Below are positions 7,394 through 14,226 of a stretch of 15,675 nucleotides of DNA, piece after piece. Below the pieces are notes generated by a model. That model worked only from the letters and a program-made list of their open reading frames with translations. It made no database searches and was not told the DNA's origin. The number at the start of each line of letters is the position of its first letter. The stretch's first letter is position 1. Origin of the DNA: Gammaproteobacteria bacterium. Lineage in GTDB: Bacteria > Pseudomonadota > Gammaproteobacteria > SZUA-229. The translations under genes and the position numbers were made by a program. The stretch is from the NCBI GenBank assembly GCA_011051475.1, contig DRLE01000115.1, positions 1 to 15,675 on the forward strand. Reading direction: 5' to 3'.

Positions 7394-7483
7394 AATTCCG
7401 CTCACAGACATACAAAAAACTTAAAGTGTTTTTCTCTGTGTACCTCTGTGACCTCTGTGGTTAAAAAACAATTGAATAAACAC

Positions 7484-7508
7484 AAAAAAAGCCGGCTTGC
7501 GCCGGCTT
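7484..7508 (-). terminator. intrinsic terminator after rplQ
   Basis: Read on the minus strand, AAGCCGG pairs with CCGGCTT (7502-7508 with 7489-7495) around a 6-base loop and runs directly into seven T residues. It lies 26 bp after the rplQ stop and is the expected end of the spc-alpha ribosomal transcript. On the plus strand no T-run follows, so it should act in one direction only. Confidence 0.93.
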
Positions 7509-7534
7509 CCTTATCAAACAGTCTGACTGTTTAA

Positions 7535-7915
7535 TTATTCAGCATCTTCTGCCTCTACCGGACGATCTACCAGTTCGATATAGGCCATAGGCGCAGCATC
7601 GCCTGAGCGGAAGCCGCATTTCATAATACGGGTATAGCCACCAGGACGGTCCTTGTAGCGCGGCGCCAGTTCATTGAACAGCTTGCCGACCATTTCCTTG
7701 TCACGCAGGCTGGCAAATGCTGAACGACGGTTGGCGACGGAGTCTTTCTTCGCCAGGGTGATCAGCGGCTCTGCTACGCGGCGCAGTTCTTTGGCCTTGG
7801 GCAGCGTGGTCTTGATAATTTCGTGCTCGAACAGCGAGTTGGCCATATTGCTGAACATGGCTTTACGGTGGCTGCTGTTGCGATTCAGTTTGCGGCCTGA
7901 TTTGTGATGACGCAT
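7535..7915 (-). CDS. rplQ: 50S ribosomal protein L17
   Basis: L17 is a large-subunit protein near the peptide exit region. The 126-residue product (E. coli 127) starts MRHHKSGRKLNRNSSHRKAM and contains the family-typical HEIIKTTLPKAKELRR. It ends in an acidic tail (EAEDAE). It is the last gene of the alpha operon, 64 bp after rpoA and just before a strong terminator. AAGG about 9 bases upstream of the ATG is the ribosome site. The rpoA-rplQ gap is AT-rich and holds a weak 5-bp hairpin (AACCG/CGGTT) that I would not call functional. Confidence 0.98.
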   Translation of the reverse strand: MRHHKSGRKLNRNSSHRKAMFSNMANSLFEHEIIKTTLPKAKELRRVAEPLITLAKKDSVANRRSAFASLRDKEMVGKLFNELAPRYKDRPGGYTRIMKCGFRSGDAAPMAYIELVDRPVEAEDAE

Positions 7916-7979
7916 GATATATAACCTTTATATCTATAACCGGTTTTTTACGGTTTGATTAATCTCGATTAGCCAGGGA

Positions 7980-8972
7980 CTAGCTGGCTTCTTCTTTCTC
8001 GCGAATGGAAGCCGGTGGCCAGTTGTCCAGCTGGATACCCAGGGACAGGCCGTGCGAGGCCAGTACGTCCTTGATCTCGGTCAGGGACTTCTTGCCCAGG
8101 TTCGGTGTTCTGAGCAGCTCGACTTCTGTGCGCTGGATCAGGTCACCGATGTAGTAAATGTTCTCTGCTTTCAGGCAGTTGGCCGAACGTACGGTCAGTT
8201 CCAGCTCGTCCACCGGACGCAGCAGAATTGGATCGACATCGGCTTCCTCGTCCTCGGCCACTTCGTCTTCCATGCTCTGCAGGTTAACGAAGGATGACAG
8301 CTGAGCCTGCAGAATGGTAGCCGCGGTGCGGATAGCTTCTTCAGGATCAACCGTACCGTTGGTCTGCAGATCGATGATCAGCTTGTCCAGGTTGGTACTC
8401 TGCGCAACACGGGCATTTTCCACATTGTAGGAAACACGACGAATCGGGCTGAATGAAGCATCCAGCTGCAAAGTGCCGATACTTGCGGTTTCAGCATCCA
8501 CATTACGGGTGTTGGACGGCTGGTAACCACGGCCCTTGACCACTTTCATGGTAATGTTCAGCTTGCCGTCACTGTTGATATTGGCAATAACATGGTCCGG
8601 ATTGACGATTTCAACATCGTGGCCGGTTTCGATATCGCCGGCCGTGACCACGCCCGGGCCAGTCTTGCTGATAGTAATGGTCTGCTCATCATTACTGTGC
8701 ATGATGAGTGCCACACCTTTAAGGTTGAGCAGGATTTCAAGGACATCTTCCTGAACACCTTCAATGGTGCTGTATTCGTGTACCACGCCTTCGATCTGCG
8801 CTTCAACAATGGCGCTGCCTTCAATGGAAGACAGCAGGATACGGCGCAGGGCATTACCCAGGGTGTGGCCGAAACCGCGCTCGAGCGGCTCCAGCGCTAC
8901 CTTGGCGTGTGTATCGCTAAAAGACTGTACGTTAATCGTACGCGGTGTAAGAAGTTCATCAGTCGCTGACAT
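7980..8972 (-). CDS. rpoA: DNA-directed RNA polymerase subunit alpha
   Basis: The alpha subunit dimerises to start RNA polymerase assembly, and its C-terminal domain contacts UP elements and activators. The 330-residue product has the N-terminal assembly domain with EPLERGFGHTLGNALRRILLSS (about residues 28-49). An acidic linker near 240 (DEVAEDEEADVD) follows. The C-terminal domain contains VRSANCLKAE, where Arg262 corresponds to E. coli Arg265, and it ends LDNWPPASI plus a charged tail. Length and motifs are as in E. coli (329). GGGGAG upstream overlaps the rpsD stop codon, so translation may be coupled to rpsD (15-bp gap). It is followed by rplQ. Confidence 0.98.
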   Translation of the reverse strand: MSATDELLTPRTINVQSFSDTHAKVALEPLERGFGHTLGNALRRILLSSIEGSAIVEAQIEGVVHEYSTIEGVQEDVLEILLNLKGVALIMHSNDEQTITISKTGPGVVTAGDIETGHDVEIVNPDHVIANINSDGKLNITMKVVKGRGYQPSNTRNVDAETASIGTLQLDASFSPIRRVSYNVENARVAQSTNLDKLIIDLQTNGTVDPEEAIRTAATILQAQLSSFVNLQSMEDEVAEDEEADVDPILLRPVDELELTVRSANCLKAENIYYIGDLIQRTEVELLRTPNLGKKSLTEIKDVLASHGLSLGIQLDNWPPASIREKEEAS

Positions 8973-8987
8973 GCGTTATACACTCCC

Positions 8988-9608
8988 CTACTTGGAATAA
9001 AGTTCGACGATTAACTGTTCGTTGATATCGGCCGGCAAATCGGCGCGCTCAGGAACATTTTTGTAAACAGCTTCGAGTTTTGAATCATCAACACTGATCC
9101 AGTCAACGATACCTTTCTGCTTGGCCATGTTCAGGGCATCGGCAATACGGGTCTGTTTTTTGGCTTTTTCACGAATAGCAATGACGTCATTTTCCTTGAC
9201 CTGGTAGGACGGAATATTGACGACCTGGCCGTTGACGGTAACACACTTGTGATTAACGATCTGACGGGCCTCGGCGCGGGTAGAACCAAAACCGGCACGG
9301 TATACAACATTATCCAGACGACGCTCGAGAAGCTGCAGCAGGTTTTCACCGGTAGAGCCTTTCTGACGCGCTGCTTCCTTGTAATAGTTGCGGAACTGCT
9401 TTTCCAGAACGCCGTAGATACGACGAACCTTCTGCTTTTCACGCAGCTGCAGTGCGTAGTCAGACAGGCGGGTGCGACGGGCACCGTGCTGGCCGGGAAC
9501 CTGGTCCAGTTTGCACTTGCTGTCCAGCGGGCGCAGGGCGGATTTCAGCTCCAGATCAACGCCTTCACGACGACTGAGTTTACATTTTGGTCCGATATAT
9601 TTAGCCAT
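8988..9608 (-). CDS. rpsD: 30S ribosomal protein S4
   Basis: S4 is a primary 16S rRNA binder that nucleates assembly of the 30S body. In E. coli it also represses the alpha operon. The 206-residue product has the same length as E. coli S4. It contains GQHGARRTRLSDY near residue 40, LREKQKVRRIYG, the S4 RNA-binding domain (LERRLDNVVYRAGFGSTRAEARQ, roughly residues 95-160) and ends LIVELYSK. The gene lies 20 bp after rpsK. The upstream ribosome site is weak (GAGATAAGA), which may imply coupling to rpsK. Confidence 0.98.
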   Translation of the reverse strand: MAKYIGPKCKLSRREGVDLELKSALRPLDSKCKLDQVPGQHGARRTRLSDYALQLREKQKVRRIYGVLEKQFRNYYKEAARQKGSTGENLLQLLERRLDNVVYRAGFGSTRAEARQIVNHKCVTVNGQVVNIPSYQVKENDVIAIREKAKKQTRIADALNMAKQKGIVDWISVDDSKLEAVYKNVPERADLPADINEQLIVELYSK

Positions 9609-9628
9609 ATTCTTATCTCAAATCTCTA

Positions 9629-10012
9629 CTACACACGACGACGTTTTGGAGGACGACAGCCGTTATGAGGAATGGGTGTTACATCAGCGATATTGGTAAT
9701 CTTGAAACCGATGTTGTTCAGTGAGCGAATGGCAGACTCGCGGCCGGGGCCTGGTCCACGAACCAGTACTTCCAGGCTCTTCATGCCATAATCCTTTGCG
9801 CGCGTACCGGCACGTTCAGCAGCGACCTGTGCTGCGAACGGTGTGCTCTTGCGTGAACCGCGAAAACCGGAACCACCGGAAGTCGCCCACGCCAGCGTGT
9901 TACCCTGGCGGTCGGTGATGGTGATAATGGTGTTGTTAAAAGTCGAATAAATATGTGCAACACCGTCAACAACGGTACGTTTTACTTTTTTCTTTGCTTC
10001 AGGCTTCGCCAT
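9629..10012 (-). CDS. rpsK: 30S ribosomal protein S11
   Basis: S11 is a platform protein of the small subunit near the mRNA exit and the E site. The 127-residue product (E. coli 129) has a short basic N-terminus. VVDGVAHIYSTFNNTIITITD, GGSGFRGSRKSTPFAAQVAAE and the C-terminal PIPHNGCRPPKRRRV, all highly conserved in S11, follow. It sits in the standard alpha-operon position between rpsM (27-bp gap) and rpsD (20-bp gap). Nothing unusual is seen. Confidence 0.98.
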   Translation of the reverse strand: MAKPEAKKKVKRTVVDGVAHIYSTFNNTIITITDRQGNTLAWATSGGSGFRGSRKSTPFAAQVAAERAGTRAKDYGMKSLEVLVRGPGPGRESAIRSLNNIGFKITNIADVTPIPHNGCRPPKRRRV

Positions 10013-10039
10013 GTGAATACTCTGTTTCTATATAGTTAA

Positions 10040-10396
10040 TTAGCGTGTAATAGGACGACGCGGTCCCTTACGTGTACGCGCATTGGTTTTGGTACGCTGA
10101 CCACGCAGTGGCAGGCCGCGACGATGGCGGATACCACGGTAGCAACCCAGATCCATAAGGCGTTTGATGCTCATGGACACTTCACGACGCAGATCGCCTT
10201 CTACGGTGAACTTGCCTACCTCGGTACGCAGCGCTTCAAGCTGCTCTTCAGACAGCTGACCGATCTTCGCGTCTTCAGCAATACCGGCCGCCGCGCAAAT
10301 TTGTTTCGCGCGTGTCTGACCGATGCCGTAAATGTGCCTTAAGCCAATTACGGTGTGTTTATGTGATGGAATATTTATACCTGCAATACGAGCCAT
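10040..10396 (-). CDS. rpsM: 30S ribosomal protein S13
   Basis: S13 is a head protein of the small subunit that contacts tRNA and L5 across the intersubunit bridge. The 118-residue product (E. coli 118) starts MARIAGINIPSHKHTVIGL. It has the helix-two-turn-helix region (IYGIGQTRAKQIC) and the basic tail RTKTNARTRKGPRRP. It is the first gene of the alpha operon. The ribosome site is only a weak GGA about 9 bases upstream. A candidate sigma-70 promoter lies 34-62 bp upstream of its start codon. The 95-bp gap to rpmJ is the largest in the ribosomal block. Confidence 0.98.
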   Translation of the reverse strand: MARIAGINIPSHKHTVIGLRHIYGIGQTRAKQICAAAGIAEDAKIGQLSEEQLEALRTEVGKFTVEGDLRREVSMSIKRLMDLGCYRGIRHRRGLPLRGQRTKTNARTRKGPRRPITR

Positions 10397-10429
10397 TATG
10401 GTTTCCGTCTTTTCGCGACAAAGCGCGTA

Positions 10430-10458
10430 ATTTTACAAACAATAGATGCCTAAATCAA
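10430..10458 (-). promoter_or_regulatory. candidate sigma-70 promoter of the alpha operon
   Basis: On the minus strand TTGATT (10453-10458, 4 of 6 to consensus) is followed by exactly 17 bases and then TAAAAT (10430-10435, 5 of 6). Transcription would start near 10423, leaving a leader of only about 25-30 bases before the rpsM ATG. The position fits the separate alpha-operon promoter known in E. coli. This is a visual match only. Confidence 0.5.
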
Positions 10459-10480
10459 TAGACGTTAATATACTATCCGA

Positions 10481-10504
10481 GCGTCTCGGGCCTAGCCCTG
10501 ACGC
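10481..10504 (-). promoter_or_regulatory. hairpin over the rpmJ stop codon
   Basis: On the minus strand GCGTC pairs with GACGC, then after a 1x2 internal loop GGGC pairs with GCCC. The 3-base apical loop TAG is the rpmJ stop codon. No T-run follows, so it is not a typical intrinsic terminator. It could be a partial attenuator, an mRNA 3'-end stabiliser, or chance in a GC-rich tail. Confidence 0.35.
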
Positions 10505-10605
10505 TGCTTGTGGCGGGGATCCGTACAGATCACACGCACGACGCCGCTGCGCTTGACAATTTTGCAGTTGCGACACATTTTTTTTACAGATGCACGTACT
10601 TTCAT
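10492..10605 (-). CDS. rpmJ: 50S ribosomal protein L36
   Basis: L36 is the smallest large-subunit protein. The 37 codons read MKVRASVKKMCRNCKIVKRS at the start and finish RHKQRQG. The zinc-binding set Cys11, Cys14, Cys27 and His32 is complete, so this is the zinc-containing form. It lies 51 bp after secY (minus strand), its usual place at the end of the spc operon, and 95 bp before rpsM. A GC-rich hairpin overlaps its stop codon. Confidence 0.97.
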   Translation of the reverse strand: MKVRASVKKMCRNCKIVKRSGVVRVICTDPRHKQRQG

Positions 10606-10655
10606 TTTCTTAACCCTGCCTTCTTTAACAATGCCAGTCTTGGTTTACCAGGCGC

Positions 10656-11963
10656 CTAGCGCTTGTAACCGTCGAGGTTGGCTTTTTTCATAATACCTTC
10701 ATACTGGTGCGACATCAGGTGCGACTGTATCTGCGCCATGAAGTCCATGACTACAACAACGATAATCAGCAATGATGTGCCGCCGAAGTAGAAAGGTACG
10801 TTCCAGTACAAAATCAAAAATTCCGGTAACAGACACACCGCGGTGATATAAAGTGCGCCGACCATGGTCAGACGTGTCATTACCTTGTCTATGTATTTCG
10901 CTGTCTGCTCGCCGGGACGAATACCGGGAACAAACGCGCCACTGCGCTTCAGGTTGTCTGCCGTGTCACGCGCATTGAACTGCAGCGCGGTGTAGAAGAA
11001 GCAGAAAAATATAATCGCAATGGCGAATAAAATTATGTATATCGGCTGTCCCGGGGATATCTTGCTGGCGATATCCGACAGCCATTCCATGCCTTCTGTC
11101 TGCCCTGTCCAGCTCGCCATGGTGGCCGGAAACAGGATAATACTGGATGCAAAAATAGGCGGAATAACACCGGCCATATTCAGCTTCAGTGGCAGATGGC
11201 TGCTCTGTGCCTGGTACATGCGGCGGCCCTGCTGCTTCTTGGCATAGTTCACCGTAATACGGCGTTGCCCGCGTTCGACAAAAACAACGAAGGCAGTTAC
11301 TGCTATGGCAAGGATAAACAGTATAATCAGTGAAAGCGTATGCAGTTCACCGGTCCTTACCAGTTCCAGCGTACCACCTACGGCCTGTGGCAGCCCGGCA
11401 ACAATACCGGCGAAAATGATAATGGATATACCGTTACCGATGCCACGTTCGGTTACCTGCTCACCCAGCCACATCAAAAACATGGTGCCGGTAACCAGGG
11501 TTACCGCAGCGGTAAAGATAAAGCTCGGGCCCGGGTGCATTACCAGTGACTGGGCACCGACCGACTGGCTTTGCAGCGCCACCGAAATACCCACGGACTG
11601 GAAACTTGCCAGCACCAGGGTAAAGTAACGCGTGTACATGGCTATCTTGCGACGCCCCGGTTCACCTTCCTTTTTCAGCTGCTCCAGAGACGGTACCGTC
11701 ACCGCCAGCAGCTGCATAATAATCGATGCTGATATGTAGGGCATAATACCCAGCGCAAACAGCGACATACGACCCAGCGCACCACCGGAGAACATGTTGA
11801 ACACGCCCAGTATGCTGCCCTTCTGCTGGTCAAACAGCGTTGACAGGACGGTCGGGTCTATGCCCGGCACCGGAATAAAGGTACCGATGCGAAAAACAAT
11901 CAGCGCGCCCACGACAAAAAGGAGACGCTGCTTTAATTCCGAGAGGTTACTGTTACCTGCCAT
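10656..11963 (-). CDS. secY: protein translocase subunit SecY
   Basis: SecY is the inner-membrane protein-conducting channel that exports unfolded proteins together with SecE, SecG and SecA. The 435-residue product (E. coli 443) begins MAGNSNLSELKQRLLFVVGALIVFRIGTFIPVPGID. It shows about ten hydrophobic segments, the first followed by a plug-type region (FNMFSGGALGRMSLFALGIMPYI). The cytoplasmic loop YAKKQQGRRMY lies near residue 240 and SGAFVPGIRPGEQT near 345. It is the penultimate gene of the spc operon, between rplO (24-bp gap) and rpmJ. No clear Shine-Dalgarno precedes the ATG; the nearest purine-rich run is about 20 bases upstream. The assignment is not in doubt. Confidence 0.98.
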   Translation of the reverse strand: MAGNSNLSELKQRLLFVVGALIVFRIGTFIPVPGIDPTVLSTLFDQQKGSILGVFNMFSGGALGRMSLFALGIMPYISASIIMQLLAVTVPSLEQLKKEGEPGRRKIAMYTRYFTLVLASFQSVGISVALQSQSVGAQSLVMHPGPSFIFTAAVTLVTGTMFLMWLGEQVTERGIGNGISIIIFAGIVAGLPQAVGGTLELVRTGELHTLSLIILFILAIAVTAFVVFVERGQRRITVNYAKKQQGRRMYQAQSSHLPLKLNMAGVIPPIFASSIILFPATMASWTGQTEGMEWLSDIASKISPGQPIYIILFAIAIIFFCFFYTALQFNARDTADNLKRSGAFVPGIRPGEQTAKYIDKVMTRLTMVGALYITAVCLLPEFLILYWNVPFYFGGTSLLIIVVVVMDFMAQIQSHLMSHQYEGIMKKANLDGYKR

Positions 11964-11987
11964 AGATAGTTACTGCGGACAAATGCC

Positions 11988-12440
11988 CTATTCAGCGTCC
12001 TCTATTTTGCCGCCGGCAGCTTCGATCGCCTTGCGCGCACCCGGTGTTACCTTGATACCTTTCAGGGTAACTGCCTTACTGATCTCGCCGGAAGCGATAA
12101 CCTTGGCTTTCTTTGTGTTCGTCGGAACAATATCTGCAGCAATCAGCGCAGACAGATCAATCACGTCGCTATCAATTTTGGCAAGCTCGTGCAGACGAAC
12201 CTCGGCACTGCTTCTGGCAGAACGTGAATTGAAGCCAACCTTTGGCAGGCGACGCTGTAATGGCATCTGACCACCTTCAAAGCCGACCTTGGTGAAACCG
12301 CCTGAACGGGATTTCTGACCCTTGTGGCCACGACCACAGGTCTTGCCCAGGCCTGAACCGATACCACGGCCTACGCGCTTGGCATCCTTTTTACTGCCAT
12401 CAGCCGGCTGTAATGTATTTAATCGCATTGTGTTTTCCAT
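11988..12440 (-). CDS. rplO: 50S ribosomal protein L15
   Basis: L15 is a late-assembly large-subunit protein. Its glycine-rich N-terminal extension is seen here as GRGIGSGLGKTCGRGHKGQKSRSGG (roughly residues 24-48). The product is 150 residues from the ATG at 12440 and 146 from the ATG at 12428 (MRLNTL); E. coli L15 is 144 and begins MRLNTL. The strong GGAGG at 12448-12452 lies 7 bases from the 12440 start but 19 from the second, so I keep 12440. The gene starts 2 bp after the rpmD stop, so translation is probably coupled to rpmD. It is followed by secY. Confidence 0.96.
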   Translation of the reverse strand: MENTMRLNTLQPADGSKKDAKRVGRGIGSGLGKTCGRGHKGQKSRSGGFTKVGFEGGQMPLQRRLPKVGFNSRSARSSAEVRLHELAKIDSDVIDLSALIAADIVPTNTKKAKVIASGEISKAVTLKGIKVTPGARKAIEAAGGKIEDAE

Positions 12441-12442
12441 TA

Positions 12443-12628
12443 TCAGGCCTCCTCAACGTTAAGCATGTAGGAGATTTTATTGATCATGCCACGATTTTCA
12501 GGCGTATCCTGAACAGTAACACAGTGGTTTGTACGCTTCAGACCCAGACCCAGGGCACATGCCTTGTGAGACTTCAGACGTCCGATGGTGCTTTTGATCA
12601 GCGTAACTTTTAATTCTTTATTAGCCAT
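12443..12628 (-). CDS. rpmD: 50S ribosomal protein L30
   Basis: L30 is a small large-subunit protein (61 residues; E. coli 59). KVTLIKSTIGRLKSHKACALGLGLKRTN is the typical core, followed by a conserved segment (NRGMINKISYMLNVEE). It is in its usual place between rpsE (45-bp gap) and rplO. Its last codons encode GAGGAGG on the mRNA, which serves as the ribosome site of rplO. Confidence 0.97.
   Translation of the reverse strand: MANKELKVTLIKSTIGRLKSHKACALGLGLKRTNHCVTVQDTPENRGMINKISYMLNVEEA
12448..12454 (-). promoter_or_regulatory. Shine-Dalgarno of rplO inside rpmD
   Basis: GAGGAGG on the minus strand lies within the last codons of rpmD, 7 bases before the rplO ATG at 12440. It is one of the strongest ribosome sites in the window. 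It decides in favour of the upstream rplO start over the MRLNTL start at 12428. Confidence 0.75.
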
Positions 12629-12673
12629 AGCTATACCTTATGAGCCGTACCTAAATCTAATCTATACCCGGTA

Positions 12674-13189
12674 TTAACCCAGGATCTCTTCTATTTTCTT
12701 GCCACGCTTGGCTGCAACATATTCCGGTGATGACATGGAAGCCAGACCATTGATGGTTGCGCGCACAACATTGACAGGGTTGCGTGTTCCATTGATCTTT
12801 GCCAGTACGTTCTTGACGCCGACAGCCTCGAAAACGGCGCGCATTGCACCGCCGGCTATAATACCGGTACCTTCGGAAGCGGGCTGCATGTAGACATTGG
12901 CCGCGCCGTGAATGCCGGTTACCGGGTGCTGCAGCGTGTCGCCCTTGAGCGGAATGCTTTTCATGTTCTTGCGGGCCTTGTCCATGGCTTTCTGGATAGC
13001 CAGCGGCACTTCTTTCGCCTTGCCATAACCAAAACCGATAGTACCGTTACCGTCACCGACTACTGTCAGTGCGGTAAAACCGAACTGGCGGCCACCTTTA
13101 ACAACCTTAGCCACACGATTAACAGCGACGAGTTTTTCTATCAGGTCGTCCTGCTGCTGTCTGTTTGCTGGTGAATCTGCTTGTGCCAT
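12674..13189 (-). CDS. rpsE: 30S ribosomal protein S5
   Basis: S5 is a small-subunit protein at the mRNA entry and decoding fidelity centre. The 171-residue product (E. coli 167) has an N-terminal polar stretch (MAQADSPANRQQQDD). The double-stranded-RNA-binding-like S5 domain (EKLVAVNRVAKVVKGGRQFG) and the C-terminal domain follow, with KGDTLQHPVTG and VVRATINGL. AGGG about 8 bases upstream is the ribosome site. The 66-bp AT-rich gap to rplR is longer than the few-base spacing usual here, but I see nothing convincing in it. Confidence 0.98.
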   Translation of the reverse strand: MAQADSPANRQQQDDLIEKLVAVNRVAKVVKGGRQFGFTALTVVGDGNGTIGFGYGKAKEVPLAIQKAMDKARKNMKSIPLKGDTLQHPVTGIHGAANVYMQPASEGTGIIAGGAMRAVFEAVGVKNVLAKINGTRNPVNVVRATINGLASMSSPEYVAAKRGKKIEEILG

Positions 13190-13255
13190 GCTTAAACCCT
13201 GTTTTATATAAACTTGTAACTTTAATGTTTATTCTTTAAAAATTGTCTGTCGCGA

Positions 13256-13612
13256 TTAAAACTCTAAACCGCCTTCACGCGCCGCATCGGCAAGCGCCTT
13301 GACGCGGCCATGGTAACGAAAACCTGAACGGTCAAAAGCAACGGATGTAATACCTGCAGACTTTGACTTCTCCGCAATCGCCTTGCCAACCAGTGCGGCA
13401 GCCTCGACATTGCCGGTGTATTTGGCATCACTGGCTACGTCTTTCTGCACGGTAGAAGCAGCGGCTATAACCTTGCTGCCATCCGGAGTAACAACCTGCG
13501 CATAGATATGGCGAGGCGTACGGTGAACCGTCAGACGATGTGCGCCCTGCTCGGAGATTTTTGCACGCGTTCTTTTAGCTCGACGTAATCTGTTTGCTTT
13601 TTTCGCTTTCAT
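13256..13612 (-). CDS. rplR: 50S ribosomal protein L18
   Basis: L18 binds 5S rRNA in the central protuberance together with L5. The 118-residue product (E. coli 117) starts with a strongly basic segment (MKAKKANRLRRAKRTRAKI). It contains RLTVHRTPRHIYAQVV and ends FDRSGFRYHGRVKALADAAREGGLEF, the conserved L18 terminus. It is in the standard position after rplF, with a 39-bp gap. Confidence 0.98.
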   Translation of the reverse strand: MKAKKANRLRRAKRTRAKISEQGAHRLTVHRTPRHIYAQVVTPDGSKVIAAASTVQKDVASDAKYTGNVEAAALVGKAIAEKSKSAGITSVAFDRSGFRYHGRVKALADAAREGGLEF

Positions 13613-13651
13613 AATTCTAACCTTTACTGCTGCCGGTTCTTGTTCGCGGCC

Positions 13652-14185
13652 TTATTTCTTCTTCGCTTCTTTACGGATCACACGCTCGTCTGCATATCTG
13701 ACACCCTTGCCCTTGTATGGCTCGGGCGGACGGTAGGCACGAATTTCAGCACATACCTGGCCGACTTTCTGCTTGTCAGCGCCTTTCACGTTGATTTCGG
13801 TCTGGCTTGGTGTTTCTATGGTAATGCCTTCAGGAATGGCATACTTTACCGGGTGAGAAAAACCGAGAGACAGGTCAAGCACATTGCCCTGAACCTGTGC
13901 GCGATAACCTACGCCGATCAGCTGTAACTGGCGGGTAAAACCTTCAGACACACCCCTGACCATGTTGTCTACAAGGGAGCGCATGGTACCGGTCATAGCC
14001 ATGCTGGCCTTGGAGTCATCATTGGGAGCGAATACCAGAGTATTGTCATCCTGCTTGATGCTGACGGTTTCGTGCAGGTCCATGGATAATGTGCCCTGTT
14101 TACCTTTGGCCGTAATCGTCTGACCACTGATGTTAATATCAACACCAGATGCGATTTCGACGGGTTTTTTTGCGATGCGAGACAT
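13652..14185 (-). CDS. rplF: 50S ribosomal protein L6
   Basis: L6 is a large-subunit protein near the sarcin-ricin loop and the elongation-factor site. The 177-residue product has the same length as E. coli L6. It has MSRIAKKPVEIASGVDINI at the start and two repeated domains. Near the C-terminus RAYRPPEPYKGKGVRYADE is the L6 signature, and it ends in a basic tail (RKEAKKK). It lies between rpsH (41-bp gap) and rplR. Confidence 0.98.
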   Translation of the reverse strand: MSRIAKKPVEIASGVDINISGQTITAKGKQGTLSMDLHETVSIKQDDNTLVFAPNDDSKASMAMTGTMRSLVDNMVRGVSEGFTRQLQLIGVGYRAQVQGNVLDLSLGFSHPVKYAIPEGITIETPSQTEINVKGADKQKVGQVCAEIRAYRPPEPYKGKGVRYADERVIRKEAKKK

Positions 14186-14226
14186 TGTTCTACTCTTAAA
14201 TAATCAGTGTAATAGTCGTTATGTAT

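Larger units (their letters stand above)
7135..7467. repeat. composite repeat with perfect 38-bp inverted outer arms
   Basis: The left arm (7135-7172) and right arm (7430-7467) are perfect reverse complements over 38 bases. Each arm is built of roughly 10-base units around CACAGAGGT, after an AACC block. The 257 bp between them hold two further inverted-repeat elements (7193-7270 and 7315-7393) and a truncated copy of the right arm (7283-7310). No credible ORF lies inside. The region fills the 363-bp gene-free gap between the hypothetical gene and the rplQ terminator. From memory, short repeats of this CACAGAG type are scattered through many bacterial genomes. Their function is not established to my knowledge. 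Confidence 0.9.

Noticed and set aside
7121..7483. CRISPR array or insertion sequence
   Set aside because: The repeats are inverted and nested, not regularly spaced direct repeats, and no transposase or cas gene is present in the window.
7938..7955. Hairpin AACCG/CGGTT between rpoA and rplQ
   Set aside because: A 5-bp stem with an 8-base loop in AT-rich sequence and no T-run on the transcribed strand is not distinguishable from chance.
13203..13231. Possible internal promoter TAAACA-17-TATAAA (minus strand) in the 66-bp AT-rich rplR-rpsE gap
   Set aside because: Transcription would begin inside or after the rpsE ribosome site (AGGG), leaving a leader without it. The -35 match is only 4 of 6 in AT-rich sequence.
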